Positions 31,568 through 40,021 of a stretch of 64,000 bases of DNA are shown here, in pieces (positions within the stretch are counted from its first letter, which is position 1; every line of letters begins with the position of its first letter). The stretch is from NCBI GenBank assembly GCA_035517695.1, contig DATIYI010000365.1:54381-118380 (forward strand), read 5' to 3'. Below the pieces are notes generated by a model. The model was not told the origin of the DNA. It saw only the letters and a list, made by a program, of their open reading frames with translations, and ran no database searches. The stretch is from DATFVJ01 sp035517695 (lineage in GTDB: Bacteria; Actinomycetota; Actinomycetes; Streptosporangiales; Streptosporangiaceae). A program made the position numbers and the translations under genes.

Positions 31568-33273
31568 GCGACTACCAGACCGACCTTCCGCCCGCGCCCG
31601 AGGCCGGCATCTGGCCGCCCGCCAGGCCGGCGGCGATTGCGCCCGGGGTACGGGCTGGCCTTGCTGCCCGGCTGACCGCACTTGCCCGCCTGATTCAGAT
31701 CGGAGCGGCGCGGATCGGGCCAGAAGGATTCGACCTCGCACTGCTCGAAGCTGCCGAAGATCTTCTCGCCCGCGCCGGCGAGCGGCTCCGGCTTTCGTCG
31801 GAGCACACCGTTGTGGCGCTGGCTGGCGGGACGGGAAGCGGCAAGTCTTCGCTCTTCAATGCGCTGGCAGGCGCTGACCTGTCGCCCGTGGGCGTAACCA
31901 GGCCGATGACCGTTGCACCGCTCGCCTGCGTGTGGCAGACGGATGGTGCAGGACCGTTGCTCGACTGGCTCGGCGTGCCGCGGAGAAACAGGTACGGGCG
32001 GGCAAGTGCGCTCGACAGCGGCGAGGAGTCACTGGCTGGGCTCGTGCTCCTCGATCTCCCCGATCACGATTCTGTGGTGGCAGGCAGTTCGGCAGAGGTT
32101 GACCGGATTGTCGGACTCGCTGACCTGATGATCTGGGTGCTAGATCCACAGAAGTACGCCGACGGTGCTGTGCACCGCCGCTATCTCGCGCCGCTCGCTG
32201 GGCATTCCGCGGTCACTACCGTCGTGCTCAACCAGACCGACCAGTTGACCGGGCAGGAGGCCGAGGAATGCGTGGCCGACTTGCGGCGACTGCTCGACTC
32301 AGATGATTTCCGCGATCCGAAGGTACTCCTCACTTCTGCCAGGACCGGTACCGGCCTTGATGAACTGCGTAAGGTGCTCATCGACGCGGTGACAGCGCGG
32401 CACGCGGCCAGCGAGCGCATCGCCGCCGACGTGGACGCACTGCTGCCGCGTTTCGCCGCATACCAGGCGGCGGACCCCGTCGTGTCGGCGGTTGATGCGG
32501 ACTACGCGGCGCGCTTGGTGGACGCTTTTGCCGCGGCGGCAGGCGTAGCGGCGGTCGGCGACGGATTTCAGAGCGCGTACGAGTTGCGCGCGACCGACTA
32601 CGTGGGCTGGCCGGTCGCCCGTCTTGCCGAACGCCTGCCGGGTCGCGACCCGGTGCGCAACATGCATCTCGGCGACCTGCGCGAGGAACTGCGCGGGATG
32701 GTCGGCGGGCCAGTCGGCGCTCAGCAGGCCGATATCGACAACACGCTCAGCGCCCTGGCCGGGGATATCTGTGTCTCCCTTCCGAAGCCATGGTCGCGAA
32801 CGGTCCGCACGGCGGCGAGGTCACAGGCTGACCAGATTCCGGCCGATCTCGGCAGCGCGTTGAAGGAATCGCTTCCCGTCGCGAACCGGATCCCGAGTTG
32901 GTGGCGACTGGTCCGGGTGTGGCAGTGGGCTCTCATAGCGTTGACCATCGCCGGGCTTGCGTGGCTCGTCGCACTGCTGGCATTCGGCGTGTTCGGCGTT
33001 TCGGGCCAGTCGACCCCGCTGCTCGCCGACCCCACCCTCATCCCATGGGTCTGCGTCGTGATCGCCGCGATCCTGCTGCTCGGCTGGCTGACCTCGGCGG
33101 GCTGCCAGAATTTCGTCGCGATGGCCGCAGAACGGCAGCGAGGCCAGATCGTCGAGCTCATGCGTAGCCGGATCGCCGCCGTTGCCCAGGACAAGGTCTT
33201 GATGCCGATTCAACAGGAACTCTCCGAGTACACGAGATACCGCGACGAGCTGCGCAGCACCGGCCTTGTCTGA
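31564..33273 (+). CDS. YfjP-type GTPase with C-terminal transmembrane hairpin
   Basis: A 569-aa P-loop GTPase: LAGGTGSGKSSLFNALAGAD (G1), PVGVTRPMT (switch region), LVLLDLPDHDSV (G3), and TTVVLNQTDQL (NxxD-type G4). Two hydrophobic helices (~residues 452-478 and 490-512) near the C-terminus anchor it to the membrane, followed by a short charged coil. It pairs with the dynamin-like gene immediately upstream (ATGA overlap). Such pairs near ssb and ettA are a syntenic theme I recall from actinomycetes. Function unknown; roles in cell division or envelope remodelling are speculation. Confidence 0.85.
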   Translation: MSDYQTDLPPAPEAGIWPPARPAAIAPGVRAGLAARLTALARLIQIGAARIGPEGFDLALLEAAEDLLARAGERLRLSSEHTVVALAGGTGSGKSSLFNALAGADLSPVGVTRPMTVAPLACVWQTDGAGPLLDWLGVPRRNRYGRASALDSGEESLAGLVLLDLPDHDSVVAGSSAEVDRIVGLADLMIWVLDPQKYADGAVHRRYLAPLAGHSAVTTVVLNQTDQLTGQEAEECVADLRRLLDSDDFRDPKVLLTSARTGTGLDELRKVLIDAVTARHAASERIAADVDALLPRFAAYQAADPVVSAVDADYAARLVDAFAAAAGVAAVGDGFQSAYELRATDYVGWPVARLAERLPGRDPVRNMHLGDLREELRGMVGGPVGAQQADIDNTLSALAGDICVSLPKPWSRTVRTAARSQADQIPADLGSALKESLPVANRIPSWWRLVRVWQWALIALTIAGLAWLVALLAFGVFGVSGQSTPLLADPTLIPWVCVVIAAILLLGWLTSAGCQNFVAMAAERQRGQIVELMRSRIAAVAQDKVLMPIQQELSEYTRYRDELRSTGLV

Positions 33274-33345
33274 ACAACCGGGCCTTGTCTGAACAACCGG
33301 GCCTTGTCTGGGCCCGTCTGAACAACCCGGCCCTGTCTGGGCAGC
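33258..33345. repeat. 20-bp tandem repeat across the GTPase stop codon
   Basis: Two near-identical copies of GGCCTTGTCTGAACAACCGG followed by diverged ones (CCGTCTGAACAACCCGGCC...). The first copy includes the TGA stop (33271-33273). The period is not a multiple of three. Confidence 0.8.
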
Positions 33346-33495
33346 GGCGTGGATCCATCCAGCCATGCCAGCTCCGCGCGTGCGAGCTCACCCGATTGAT
33401 CGACTTCTGCTCATGGCGTAAGCAATTCGAGGAAGCCGCGCCTCCGCGGAGCCGTTCGGGAGATGTAATCTTGTAATCTGCTTTCGGAGGCCCGC

Positions 33496-34455
33496 ATGAC
33501 AGTCAGTTCGCCCTTCGACGCGTATTCGCAGATCGTCACCGGCGCTGCGGCGCAGCTCACGCCGCGGGTCGCAAGCCTGCGCATCCCGAGTCGTCGCGCC
33601 ACGGGCGGCCAGAGCCTCGGCTCCGCCGTCGTTTTCACCTCGGACGGTTTCCTGCTCACCAATGCGCATGTCGTCGGGCTCGCTCAGGCGGGAACGGCCG
33701 AGTTCGCCGATGGTTCCAGCGTTGGGTGCACGGTTGTGGGTGCCGATCCGCTCTCTGATCTGGCCGTGGTCCGCGCGGCAGGGCCGACGCCCGACCCCGC
33801 CGAGCTTGGTGACGCCGATTCTCTTGTTGTCGGGCAGCTTGTCGTCGCTGTAGGCAACCCGCTGGGCCTGGCGGGCTCAGTCACCGCCGGCGTGGTGAGC
33901 GCCCTGGGCAGGTCGCTGCCCGCCCGCACGGACACGACCACTCGGTCGGGTGTCGCGACGCGGATGATCGAAGATGTAATCCAGACGGACGCCGCGCTGA
34001 ACCCAGGGAGCTCCGGCGGGGCACTCGCGGACGCGAACGCACGCGTCGTTGGCATCAACACCGCCGTGGCGGGGATCGGCCTGGGTCTTGCTGTCCCGGT
34101 GAACTCGACGACGAGGCGGATCATCGCGTCCCTGATGCAAGACGGCCGAGTCCGCCGTGCCTACCTCGGGCTCATCACCAAGCCCGCGCCGCTGCCGCCC
34201 AAGTTCCGTGAACATGGCAGCTCAGGGCGGGGCATCCGGGTGGTAGAAGTGGTACCTGGGGGGCCCGCTGACCGAGCTGGCCTCCGGGTCGGTGACCTGC
34301 TGGTCTACGCCGGCGGACACCCTGTGGACGGCGCCCAGGCCCTGCAGCGGCTGATGTTCGCCGAGGCCATCGGGCGCCCGTTCGCCATCACGGCGCTGCG
34401 CAACGGCGCACTTGTCGACGTGATCACTGAGCCGGCGGAATTGGTTGGCGCTTGA
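33496..34455 (+). CDS. HtrA/DegP-like S1C serine protease with PDZ domain
   Basis: A trypsin-fold protease: catalytic His in LLTNAHVVG, Asp in DPLSDLAVVR, and Ser in ALNPGSSGGAL. A PDZ domain covers the last ~90 residues (GIRVVEVVPGGPADRAGLRVGDLLVYAGGHPV). No signal peptide or N-terminal membrane helix is apparent, unlike most HtrA proteins, so it may act in the cytosol or the true start may differ. ATG 33496 has GGAGG at 33486-33490, which makes this start secure. It stands alone between the GTPases and ssb. Confidence 0.9.
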   Translation: MTVSSPFDAYSQIVTGAAAQLTPRVASLRIPSRRATGGQSLGSAVVFTSDGFLLTNAHVVGLAQAGTAEFADGSSVGCTVVGADPLSDLAVVRAAGPTPDPAELGDADSLVVGQLVVAVGNPLGLAGSVTAGVVSALGRSLPARTDTTTRSGVATRMIEDVIQTDAALNPGSSGGALADANARVVGINTAVAGIGLGLAVPVNSTTRRIIASLMQDGRVRRAYLGLITKPAPLPPKFREHGSSGRGIRVVEVVPGGPADRAGLRVGDLLVYAGGHPVDGAQALQRLMFAEAIGRPFAITALRNGALVDVITEPAELVGA

Positions 34456-34574
34456 GCGGACGGATCTGGCTGGCGCAGGAGCCGGTGGAGCTGGGTCGGC
34501 ATGAGCCTGACGGAACTCGTTGGCGCCTGAGCCCGGCACGGATCATCCCACGGTCCCCTCATGATCGTGCTCTT

Positions 34575-34662
34575 CTTTCCACAGCCGGCACAAGCGCGTG
34601 TCCTTGTCCACAGAACCGAGCTCGCCATGGCGGGCGTCGCCCGGTTAACCGACTGTGGATCG
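34575..34662. promoter_or_regulatory. Cluster of DnaA-box-like sites upstream of ssb
   Basis: TTGTCCACA at 34604-34612 is the preferred DnaA box of high-GC actinomycetes. CTTTCCACA (34575-34583) and, on the minus strand, CGATCCACA (34654-34662) are near matches, giving three in 88 bp, ending 45 bp before the ssb ATG. Confidence 0.55.
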
Positions 34663-34707
34663 CAGAGCCGGCCGCGCCGCGCGGCCGGGAGCCGAGGAGG
34701 GACTGCG

Positions 34708-35520
34708 ATGAACGAAGCACAGATAACCGTGGTCGGTTACGTGGCGAGCAAGCCGGCCTTGGTCGTGACGAAGGCCGGGCAATTTGTGGCGAACATGCGC
34801 GTCGGAGTGACACCCCGACGTCACGACAAGGACACCGGTCAGTGGTCCGACGGGGATACCTCGTATGTCACAGTGACGTGCTGGCGCTCGCTCGCGACCA
34901 ACGTCGCCGCGTGCCTGCGAAAGGGTGACCCCGTCGTGGTCAAGGGGCGGATGCGGGTGCGGCAGTTTGACGACAAGGCCGGAAACCAGCGGACCGCGGT
35001 CGAGGTGGACGCGTCCACGCTCGGCCACGATCTCACCCGCGGCGTGGCCCACTTCCTGCGCACCAAGCGCTCACCGGGTGACGCACCCGCACTTAGGCTC
35101 GCCCAGCAGCTGGCCGCAGGCGGTCTCCCTGCGGCGGGCGATGACCGGTTCGAGCCTGGCGGGTATCCAGCCAACGGCTGGCAAATTCGGTCCGCGGATG
35201 ATCGGTCCGCGGATGATCGGCCCGCAGACGAGCCGTCCGGGGACGAGCGGTTCGGGGACGAGCGGTTCGGGGACGGCGAGCCGGAGGAAACGACAGAGGA
35301 GGCAGCAGACGCCCCGCAACCGGCGCACGCTCCGGACGATGAGTTCCCCGTGGCCGACCTGTTCGATGATGCCGGGATCGAGGCGTCGTCACCCGACTTC
35401 GCAGCCGACGGCGCTGGTGGCCGCGGCGGTGGCGTTGGCGGTGGCGAAATCAACGGTCCTGACGACCCCGTGCCTAGCTCGGATGGAACGGATGCGCAGC
35501 AGGTTGGACGGGCTGCCTAG
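34708..35520 (+). CDS. ssb: Single-stranded DNA-binding protein
   Basis: An OB-fold SSB: MNEAQITVVGYVASKPALVVTKAGQFVANMRVGVTPRRHDKDTGQW, then SYVTVTCWRSLATNVAACLRKGDPVVVKGRMRVRQFDDKAGNQRTAVEVDA. At 270 aa it is longer than typical. The tail contains 15-bp-repeat-encoded SADDR/GDERF units (35190-35285), an acidic stretch, and a Gly-rich block. It lacks the usual DDDxPF acidic tip, although EFPVADLFDD occurs internally. The start is ATG 34708 with GAGGAGGG upstream. This is probably not the main replication SSB in the rpsF operon but a paralogue. Confidence 0.9.
   Translation: MNEAQITVVGYVASKPALVVTKAGQFVANMRVGVTPRRHDKDTGQWSDGDTSYVTVTCWRSLATNVAACLRKGDPVVVKGRMRVRQFDDKAGNQRTAVEVDASTLGHDLTRGVAHFLRTKRSPGDAPALRLAQQLAAGGLPAAGDDRFEPGGYPANGWQIRSADDRSADDRPADEPSGDERFGDERFGDGEPEETTEEAADAPQPAHAPDDEFPVADLFDDAGIEASSPDFAADGAGGRGGGVGGGEINGPDDPVPSSDGTDAQQVGRAA
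35190..35285. repeat. 15-bp repeats in the ssb tail
   Basis: GCGGATGATCGGTCC twice, then GGGGACGAGCGGTTC twice, with diverged copies between. All are in frame. Confidence 0.88.
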
Positions 35521-36335
35521 TCTGCTCCGCAACCGCGCCGACGCTCTCAACAGGACTGTCACGTCCAGATGACGCCTCGCATCAGTGCGGTCTCCTCCAA
35601 TCGTTTCCATCCGCCGCCAGCCAGGCATCCTGGCTGGCGGCGCAGGCAATACCCCCATGCCCACGCCTGCCGTGCACCGCTCTGCCGTCACGTGGCCCCG
35701 GGCCGGCTTGGAGCCGCCGTCGTGTTTCGAGCGCACATCGGCCGGGCCCCGGCGGCCACCAGCGTCGGCGTCGGCCAGGCGCCCGCCGACTAACCGGCCG
35801 CTACCTGAGCGGGCCACGCGTGTCCGTCGCAGGCTTGCCCAGGCGGGTTCCGTCGTCCCGAACTACTGTTTTCGAGACGCCTTGGCCTGCGCCGGCCAGT
35901 GGCACTGGCCCCGGGCCTGCCCGGGACGTCATTGGGTGTCTGGCCAGGACCGCGCCGCAACACCTGGGCCCCGAACCGTGGCTGCAATATCTCGGCCCCG
36001 CACCGAGGCTGCAACAGCCAGCCCGGAACCTCGTCTGCAACGTCCGGCCCGGAATCTGGCCGCGGTCTGTACCTGGGCCGGGCCGATGCTGCGGATGACG
36101 CCTAGCGGTGAATGGCTGACCGGGATCTGCCGGGTCCGCAGCCGCTTTGGCGCCGGGCAGCGGCGGGTCACGGGTGCCAAGGATGATGGCGCTCCGCCCC
36201 GTCGGGGTAGCTGCGCGGCCCAACATACTCGTTTTCTCAGTCGAGCGCACAATTTGCATCTACGCTATTACTCAATGTGACGACCCCTACAGCTACAGGA
36301 CCAGGCATGGAGCCACGGGACTGGGAGTGGAAGGC
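35521..36335. other. Long intergenic region with a degenerate tandem repeat
   Basis: 815 nt with no convincing gene: open frames on both strands lack homology and good RBSs. Around 35950-36070 a ~27-bp unit (GGCCCCG-ACCG-GGCTGCAA) is repeated about four to five times with decay. A drop in GC near 36235-36300 probably contains the promoter of the downstream diguanylate cyclase. Confidence 0.6.
35950..36070. repeat. Degenerate ~27-bp tandem repeat
   Basis: Successive units include CCCCGAACCGTGGCTGCAA, CCCCGCACCGAGGCTGCAA, CCCGGAACCTCGTCTGCAA and a more diverged fourth. Intergenic; function unknown. Confidence 0.75.
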
Positions 36336-37694
36336 ATGTCACCCGCTTATCAGGTAGTGATCCGGCGCGGTACGCGCCGCGGCCGGGGTCGGTTAATGGC
36401 ACGGTGGCTTGCGCACTTGCCGCTCTTTGACCAGCGGCCACTGCTGCTTGCCTACCTGCTGCCTGTAGTAGGCGTGGATGTCGCGCTGATCGGCTGGGAG
36501 ATTACCCGGACCGCGCTGCACACCCGCGAGTTCATGCTATTCGTGTCGTTGCTGGCCTGCAGCGCCGTGTGCATCGAAGCCACCAGGCGCCTCGGCATGC
36601 CCGCCGGTGTCTCGCGGGATCTGCTATCCGCGTGGTGGCTGCCTGTCGCCCTCCTGCTTCCGCCGCTCTACGCGCTGCTGGCGCCGTTGCCCATCAGCTT
36701 CCTGCTTCAGCTAAGAGTCAGGCACACGCTCGTCTTCCGCCGCGCATTCAGTGCGGCCGTCCTTGGTCTGGCTGGCGCCGCGGCATCTGTTGTCTTCGAA
36801 TGGCTCGGTACCCGGATCGCGGGGAACGCCGCACGCGCCGACCCTGACGTCTGGCTCACCTATCCCGCCATGCTGACGGCCGCCGTCGCCTGCGCGGTGT
36901 TGTTCACGATCGTGAACGTTGCCCTGGTCGCTATCGCCGCGCATCTGGCCGAGCGGCGGACGGCATGGCGCGCAGTGCTCTGGGACAGGGAAAGCTTGCT
37001 CCTCGACGTTGCCGAGCTCTGCCTGGGGGTGCTTGTCACCATCGCATGCGTGGAAAGCGCCGCGCTGTTGTTCGTCGCGCTGCCGCCGGTGGTCGTGCTG
37101 CAGCGGAGCCTGCTGCATAAGCAGCTGCGGGCGGCAGCGCGGATTGACGCGAAGACCGGTTTGCTCAACGCGGCGGCCTGGCAGCGGGAGGCAGACACCG
37201 AGATCGGCAAAGCACTGCGTGCGAGGGAACCGGTCGCGCTCCTGCTCATCGACATCGATCATTTCAAGAGGGTCAATGACACCTGCGGTCATCTGACAGG
37301 CGATCAAGTGCTCGCCGGGCTATCGGCGGCGCTGCGCCTGCTTGTCCGCGGCTGCGATCTCGTTGGCCGGTTTGGCGGTGAGGAGTTCGTCGCGCTGCTG
37401 CCGCGCACCAGCGTCGCCGACGCGCACCTGGTAGCCGAACGGATGCGGGTCCGGATCAGCGAGCTGGCCGTCCCCGCCGCGGAGCACACGGTGAAGGTGA
37501 CGGTCTCGATCGGCGTGGCGATGCTCGGCACTCATGGCCACGACCTGTTCGAGCTCCTCGCGGCGGCCGATCTTGCGCTCTACCGAGCCAAGAAAGCCGG
37601 TCGAGACCGCGTGTGCATGTTCACCCCTGGGGATGCGGAAACCGTGCGGCTCGGTGGCCAGGACGCGCGGGAACCAGATGTCGGCGTCGTTTAA
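36336..37694 (+). CDS. Membrane-anchored diguanylate cyclase (GGDEF)
   Basis: About 452 aa. The N-terminal half is hydrophobic, with roughly seven to eight predicted helices in a MASE-like sensor. The C-terminal GGDEF domain has LLIDIDHFKRVNDTCGHLTGDQVL and the active signature RFGGEEFVALLPRT (GGEEF, ~residues 346-350). An RxxD inhibitory site (RGCD) lies exactly five residues before it, predicting product feedback by c-di-GMP. No EAL domain is present. ATG 36336, preceded by GTGGAAGG, is preferred over an upstream open frame to 36147, which reads through the AT-richer promoter-like region. Confidence 0.88.
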   Translation: MSPAYQVVIRRGTRRGRGRLMARWLAHLPLFDQRPLLLAYLLPVVGVDVALIGWEITRTALHTREFMLFVSLLACSAVCIEATRRLGMPAGVSRDLLSAWWLPVALLLPPLYALLAPLPISFLLQLRVRHTLVFRRAFSAAVLGLAGAAASVVFEWLGTRIAGNAARADPDVWLTYPAMLTAAVACAVLFTIVNVALVAIAAHLAERRTAWRAVLWDRESLLLDVAELCLGVLVTIACVESAALLFVALPPVVVLQRSLLHKQLRAAARIDAKTGLLNAAAWQREADTEIGKALRAREPVALLLIDIDHFKRVNDTCGHLTGDQVLAGLSAALRLLVRGCDLVGRFGGEEFVALLPRTSVADAHLVAERMRVRISELAVPAAEHTVKVTVSIGVAMLGTHGHDLFELLAAADLALYRAKKAGRDRVCMFTPGDAETVRLGGQDAREPDVGVV

Positions 37695-37748
37695 GTGCGC
37701 TTGGCCCCTGCGGCCGAGACGGTTTGAGAAGCAAATACTCTTGATGCC

Positions 37749-39413
37749 ATGCCCGAGTTCATCTACCAGATGCGTGCTGTGCGCAAGGCGCACGGCGACA
37801 AGGTAATTCTCGACGACGTCACGCTTGCCTTCCTGCCCGGGGCCAAGATCGGCGTGGTCGGGCCGAACGGTACAGGTAAGTCGACGCTGTTGAAGATCAT
37901 GGCGGGGATCGAGCAGCCGTCGAATGGTGAGGCACGGCTGATGCCCGGTTACTCCGTCGGGATCCTGGAGCAGGAGCCGAAGCTCAACGAGGACAAGACC
38001 GTACTCGGCAACGTCGAAGAGGGCGTCGCGGAGACTAAGGCGCTGCTTGACCGGTACAACGAGATCGCTGAGAAGCTAGCGGTCGACTACTCGGACGAGC
38101 TTTTGGGCGAGCTGGGCCGGCTGCAGGAGCAGCTCGACCACCGCGAGGCATGGGACCTCGACAGCCAGCTCGAGCAAGCGATGGACGCGCTGCGCTGCCC
38201 GCCCCCCGATTCCGGGGTGGGGATGCTTTCTGGCGGCGAGCGGCGGCGCGTCGCGCTGTGCAAGCTGCTGCTGTCCCAGCCGGACCTGCTGCTGCTCGAC
38301 GAGCCGACAAACCATCTTGACGCCGAGAGCGTCCAGTGGCTGGAACAGCACCTCGACAAATATCCGGGCACCGTGGTGGCCGTCACGCACGATCGGTACT
38401 TCCTCGACAACGTGGCGGGCTGGATCCTCGAGCTTGACCGTGGTCAGACCCATCCGTACGAGGGCAACTATTCGACCTACCTGGAGAACAAGGCTGCCAG
38501 GATCAAGGTCGAGGGCGCCAAGGATGTCAAGCGGCGCAAGCGCCTGGAAGACGAGCTTGAGTGGGTGCGCGCAGCACCGAGAGCGCGGCAGGCCAAGAGC
38601 CGGGCGCGGCTGGACCGGTACGAGGAGATGGCCGCGGAGGCGGGCAAGCGCAGGAAGCTGGACTTCGAAGAGATCCAGATACCACCGGGCCCGCGGCTGG
38701 GCAGGCTCGTGGTCGAGGCGGAGCAGCTCACCAAGGGCTTCGGCGACCGGGTGCTGATCGAGGACCTGAACTTCGCACTGCCGCAGGGCGGCATAGTCGG
38801 CGTCATCGGGCCGAACGGGGTCGGCAAGACCACCCTGTTCAAGATGATAGTGGGCGAGGAGCAGCCGGACGCGGGTGTCATCCGGGTAGGCGGCACCGTA
38901 GTGATCTCCTATGTCGACCAGTCGCGCGGCCGGATCGCGCCAGACAAGAACGTGTGGGAGGTCATTTCAGACGGCGAGTCCTACATCCGTGCGGGTAGCG
39001 TCGAGATACCGAGCCGTGCCTACGTTGCGGCGTTCGGCTTCAAGGGGCCCGATCAGCAAAAGCCGGCTGGCGTGCTTTCCGGCGGCGAGCGGAACCGGGT
39101 CAACCTGGCCCTCACCCTCAAGCAGGGCGGCAACCTTCTGCTACTCGACGAGCCGACCAACGACCTCGACGTGGAAACCCTTTCGTCGCTGGAGAACGCG
39201 CTGCTCGACTTCCCTGGCTGCGCCGTGATCACCAGTCACGACCGGTGGTTTCTCGACCGCGTCGCCACCCACATCCTGGCCTGGGAGGGCGACGCCAGCT
39301 GGTTCTGGTTCGAGGGCAACTTCGAGGCATACGAGAAGAACAAGGTCGAGCGGCTGGGTGCCGAGGCGGCCCGCCCCCACCGGGTGACGTACCGCAAACT
39401 CACGCGGGGCTGA
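37749..39413 (+). CDS. ettA: ABC-F translation factor EttA
   Basis: Energy-dependent translational throttle protein, which binds the ribosomal E site according to ATP/ADP level. Two soluble nucleotide-binding domains are present: Walker A GPNGTGKST and GPNGVGKTT, signatures LSGGERRRVALC and LSGGERNRVNLAL, Walker B LLLLDEPTNHLD and LLLLDEPTNDLD. The P-site-interaction linker between them (NKAARIKVEGAKDVKRRKRLEDELEWVRAAPRARQAKSRARLDRYEEM) matches the EttA subclass, as do the length of 554 aa and the C-terminal WFWFEGNFEAYEKNK. No membrane domain. Confidence 0.96.
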   Translation: MPEFIYQMRAVRKAHGDKVILDDVTLAFLPGAKIGVVGPNGTGKSTLLKIMAGIEQPSNGEARLMPGYSVGILEQEPKLNEDKTVLGNVEEGVAETKALLDRYNEIAEKLAVDYSDELLGELGRLQEQLDHREAWDLDSQLEQAMDALRCPPPDSGVGMLSGGERRRVALCKLLLSQPDLLLLDEPTNHLDAESVQWLEQHLDKYPGTVVAVTHDRYFLDNVAGWILELDRGQTHPYEGNYSTYLENKAARIKVEGAKDVKRRKRLEDELEWVRAAPRARQAKSRARLDRYEEMAAEAGKRRKLDFEEIQIPPGPRLGRLVVEAEQLTKGFGDRVLIEDLNFALPQGGIVGVIGPNGVGKTTLFKMIVGEEQPDAGVIRVGGTVVISYVDQSRGRIAPDKNVWEVISDGESYIRAGSVEIPSRAYVAAFGFKGPDQQKPAGVLSGGERNRVNLALTLKQGGNLLLLDEPTNDLDVETLSSLENALLDFPGCAVITSHDRWFLDRVATHILAWEGDASWFWFEGNFEAYEKNKVERLGAEAARPHRVTYRKLTRG

Positions 39414-39543
39414 CTGCCGAGTTCAGCCCGCCCGGCCCGGTACGCCGCGGGCGCCAAGGTATTTGTCTTAACGGCTGCGCGGGGTGACAGCGTGCTAGCC
39501 GCGTCGTCGGCCACGCGCAGGTTCGACCGGGGCCCGCCGTCAG

Positions 39544-39975
39544 CTACTGCGGGGCCACTGGCAGCGTCTTCGTGCCGGCTTCGCCATGTCCCGGCGAGTT
39601 GACCAGGCTGGCCGCCGCCATCACCAGGTAGTCCCACAACTGCGCCTCCAGTTGCGGGTCGAGCCGCAGGTCATCGAGCGCGGTGCGCATATGACGCAGC
39701 CAAGCATCCCGCTCCGCTTCGCCGATCCGGAACGGGGCGTGGCGCATGCGCAGCCTCGGATGGCCGCGCTGCTCGCTGTAGCTGCGGGGCCCGCCCCAGT
39801 ACTGGATCAGGAACAACCGCAGGTGCTCCTCAGCTGGTCCCAGGTCCTCGCTCGGATATACCGGCCGCAACAGCGGATCATCAGCGACCTCGGCGTAAAA
39901 GCGGCTGACGAGACGGCGGAAGGTCTCCTCGCCGCCTACCGCATCGAAGAAGGTGAGTTCTGTTGAGTCATTCAT
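39544..39975 (-). CDS. glbO: Group II truncated haemoglobin
   Basis: A 143-aa 2-on-2 globin: FFDAVGGEETFRRLVSRFYAEVADDPLLRPVYP, LRLFLIQYWGGPRSYSEQRGHPRLRMRHAPF and RDAWLRHMRTALDDL. The proximal His is in the GHPRLRMRHAPF segment. The B10 Tyr (FYAEV) and G8 Trp (DAWLRHM) are typical of TrHbII/GlbO. Likely roles are O2 or reactive nitrogen handling near the respiratory chain (family knowledge). It is convergent with ettA and divergent from nothing; the MscS gene lies upstream in the same direction. Confidence 0.93.
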   Translation of the reverse strand: MNDSTELTFFDAVGGEETFRRLVSRFYAEVADDPLLRPVYPSEDLGPAEEHLRLFLIQYWGGPRSYSEQRGHPRLRMRHAPFRIGEAERDAWLRHMRTALDDLRLDPQLEAQLWDYLVMAAASLVNSPGHGEAGTKTLPVAPQ

Positions 39976-40021
39976 GGCTGGTCACAAGGGTAGTGCGCCG
40001 TCATCCGGGCTTGGCCGCGTC

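Noticed and set aside
30427..31806. Long minus-strand frame through the GTPase repeat tract encoding Pro/Ala/Glu repeats
   Set aside because: The in-frame repeat period keeps all frames open; flanking GTPase homology is on the plus strand.
35801..36259. Minus-strand frame across the 27-bp repeats
   Set aside because: Repeat-derived, no homology, and inconsistent with the downstream gene's promoter placement.
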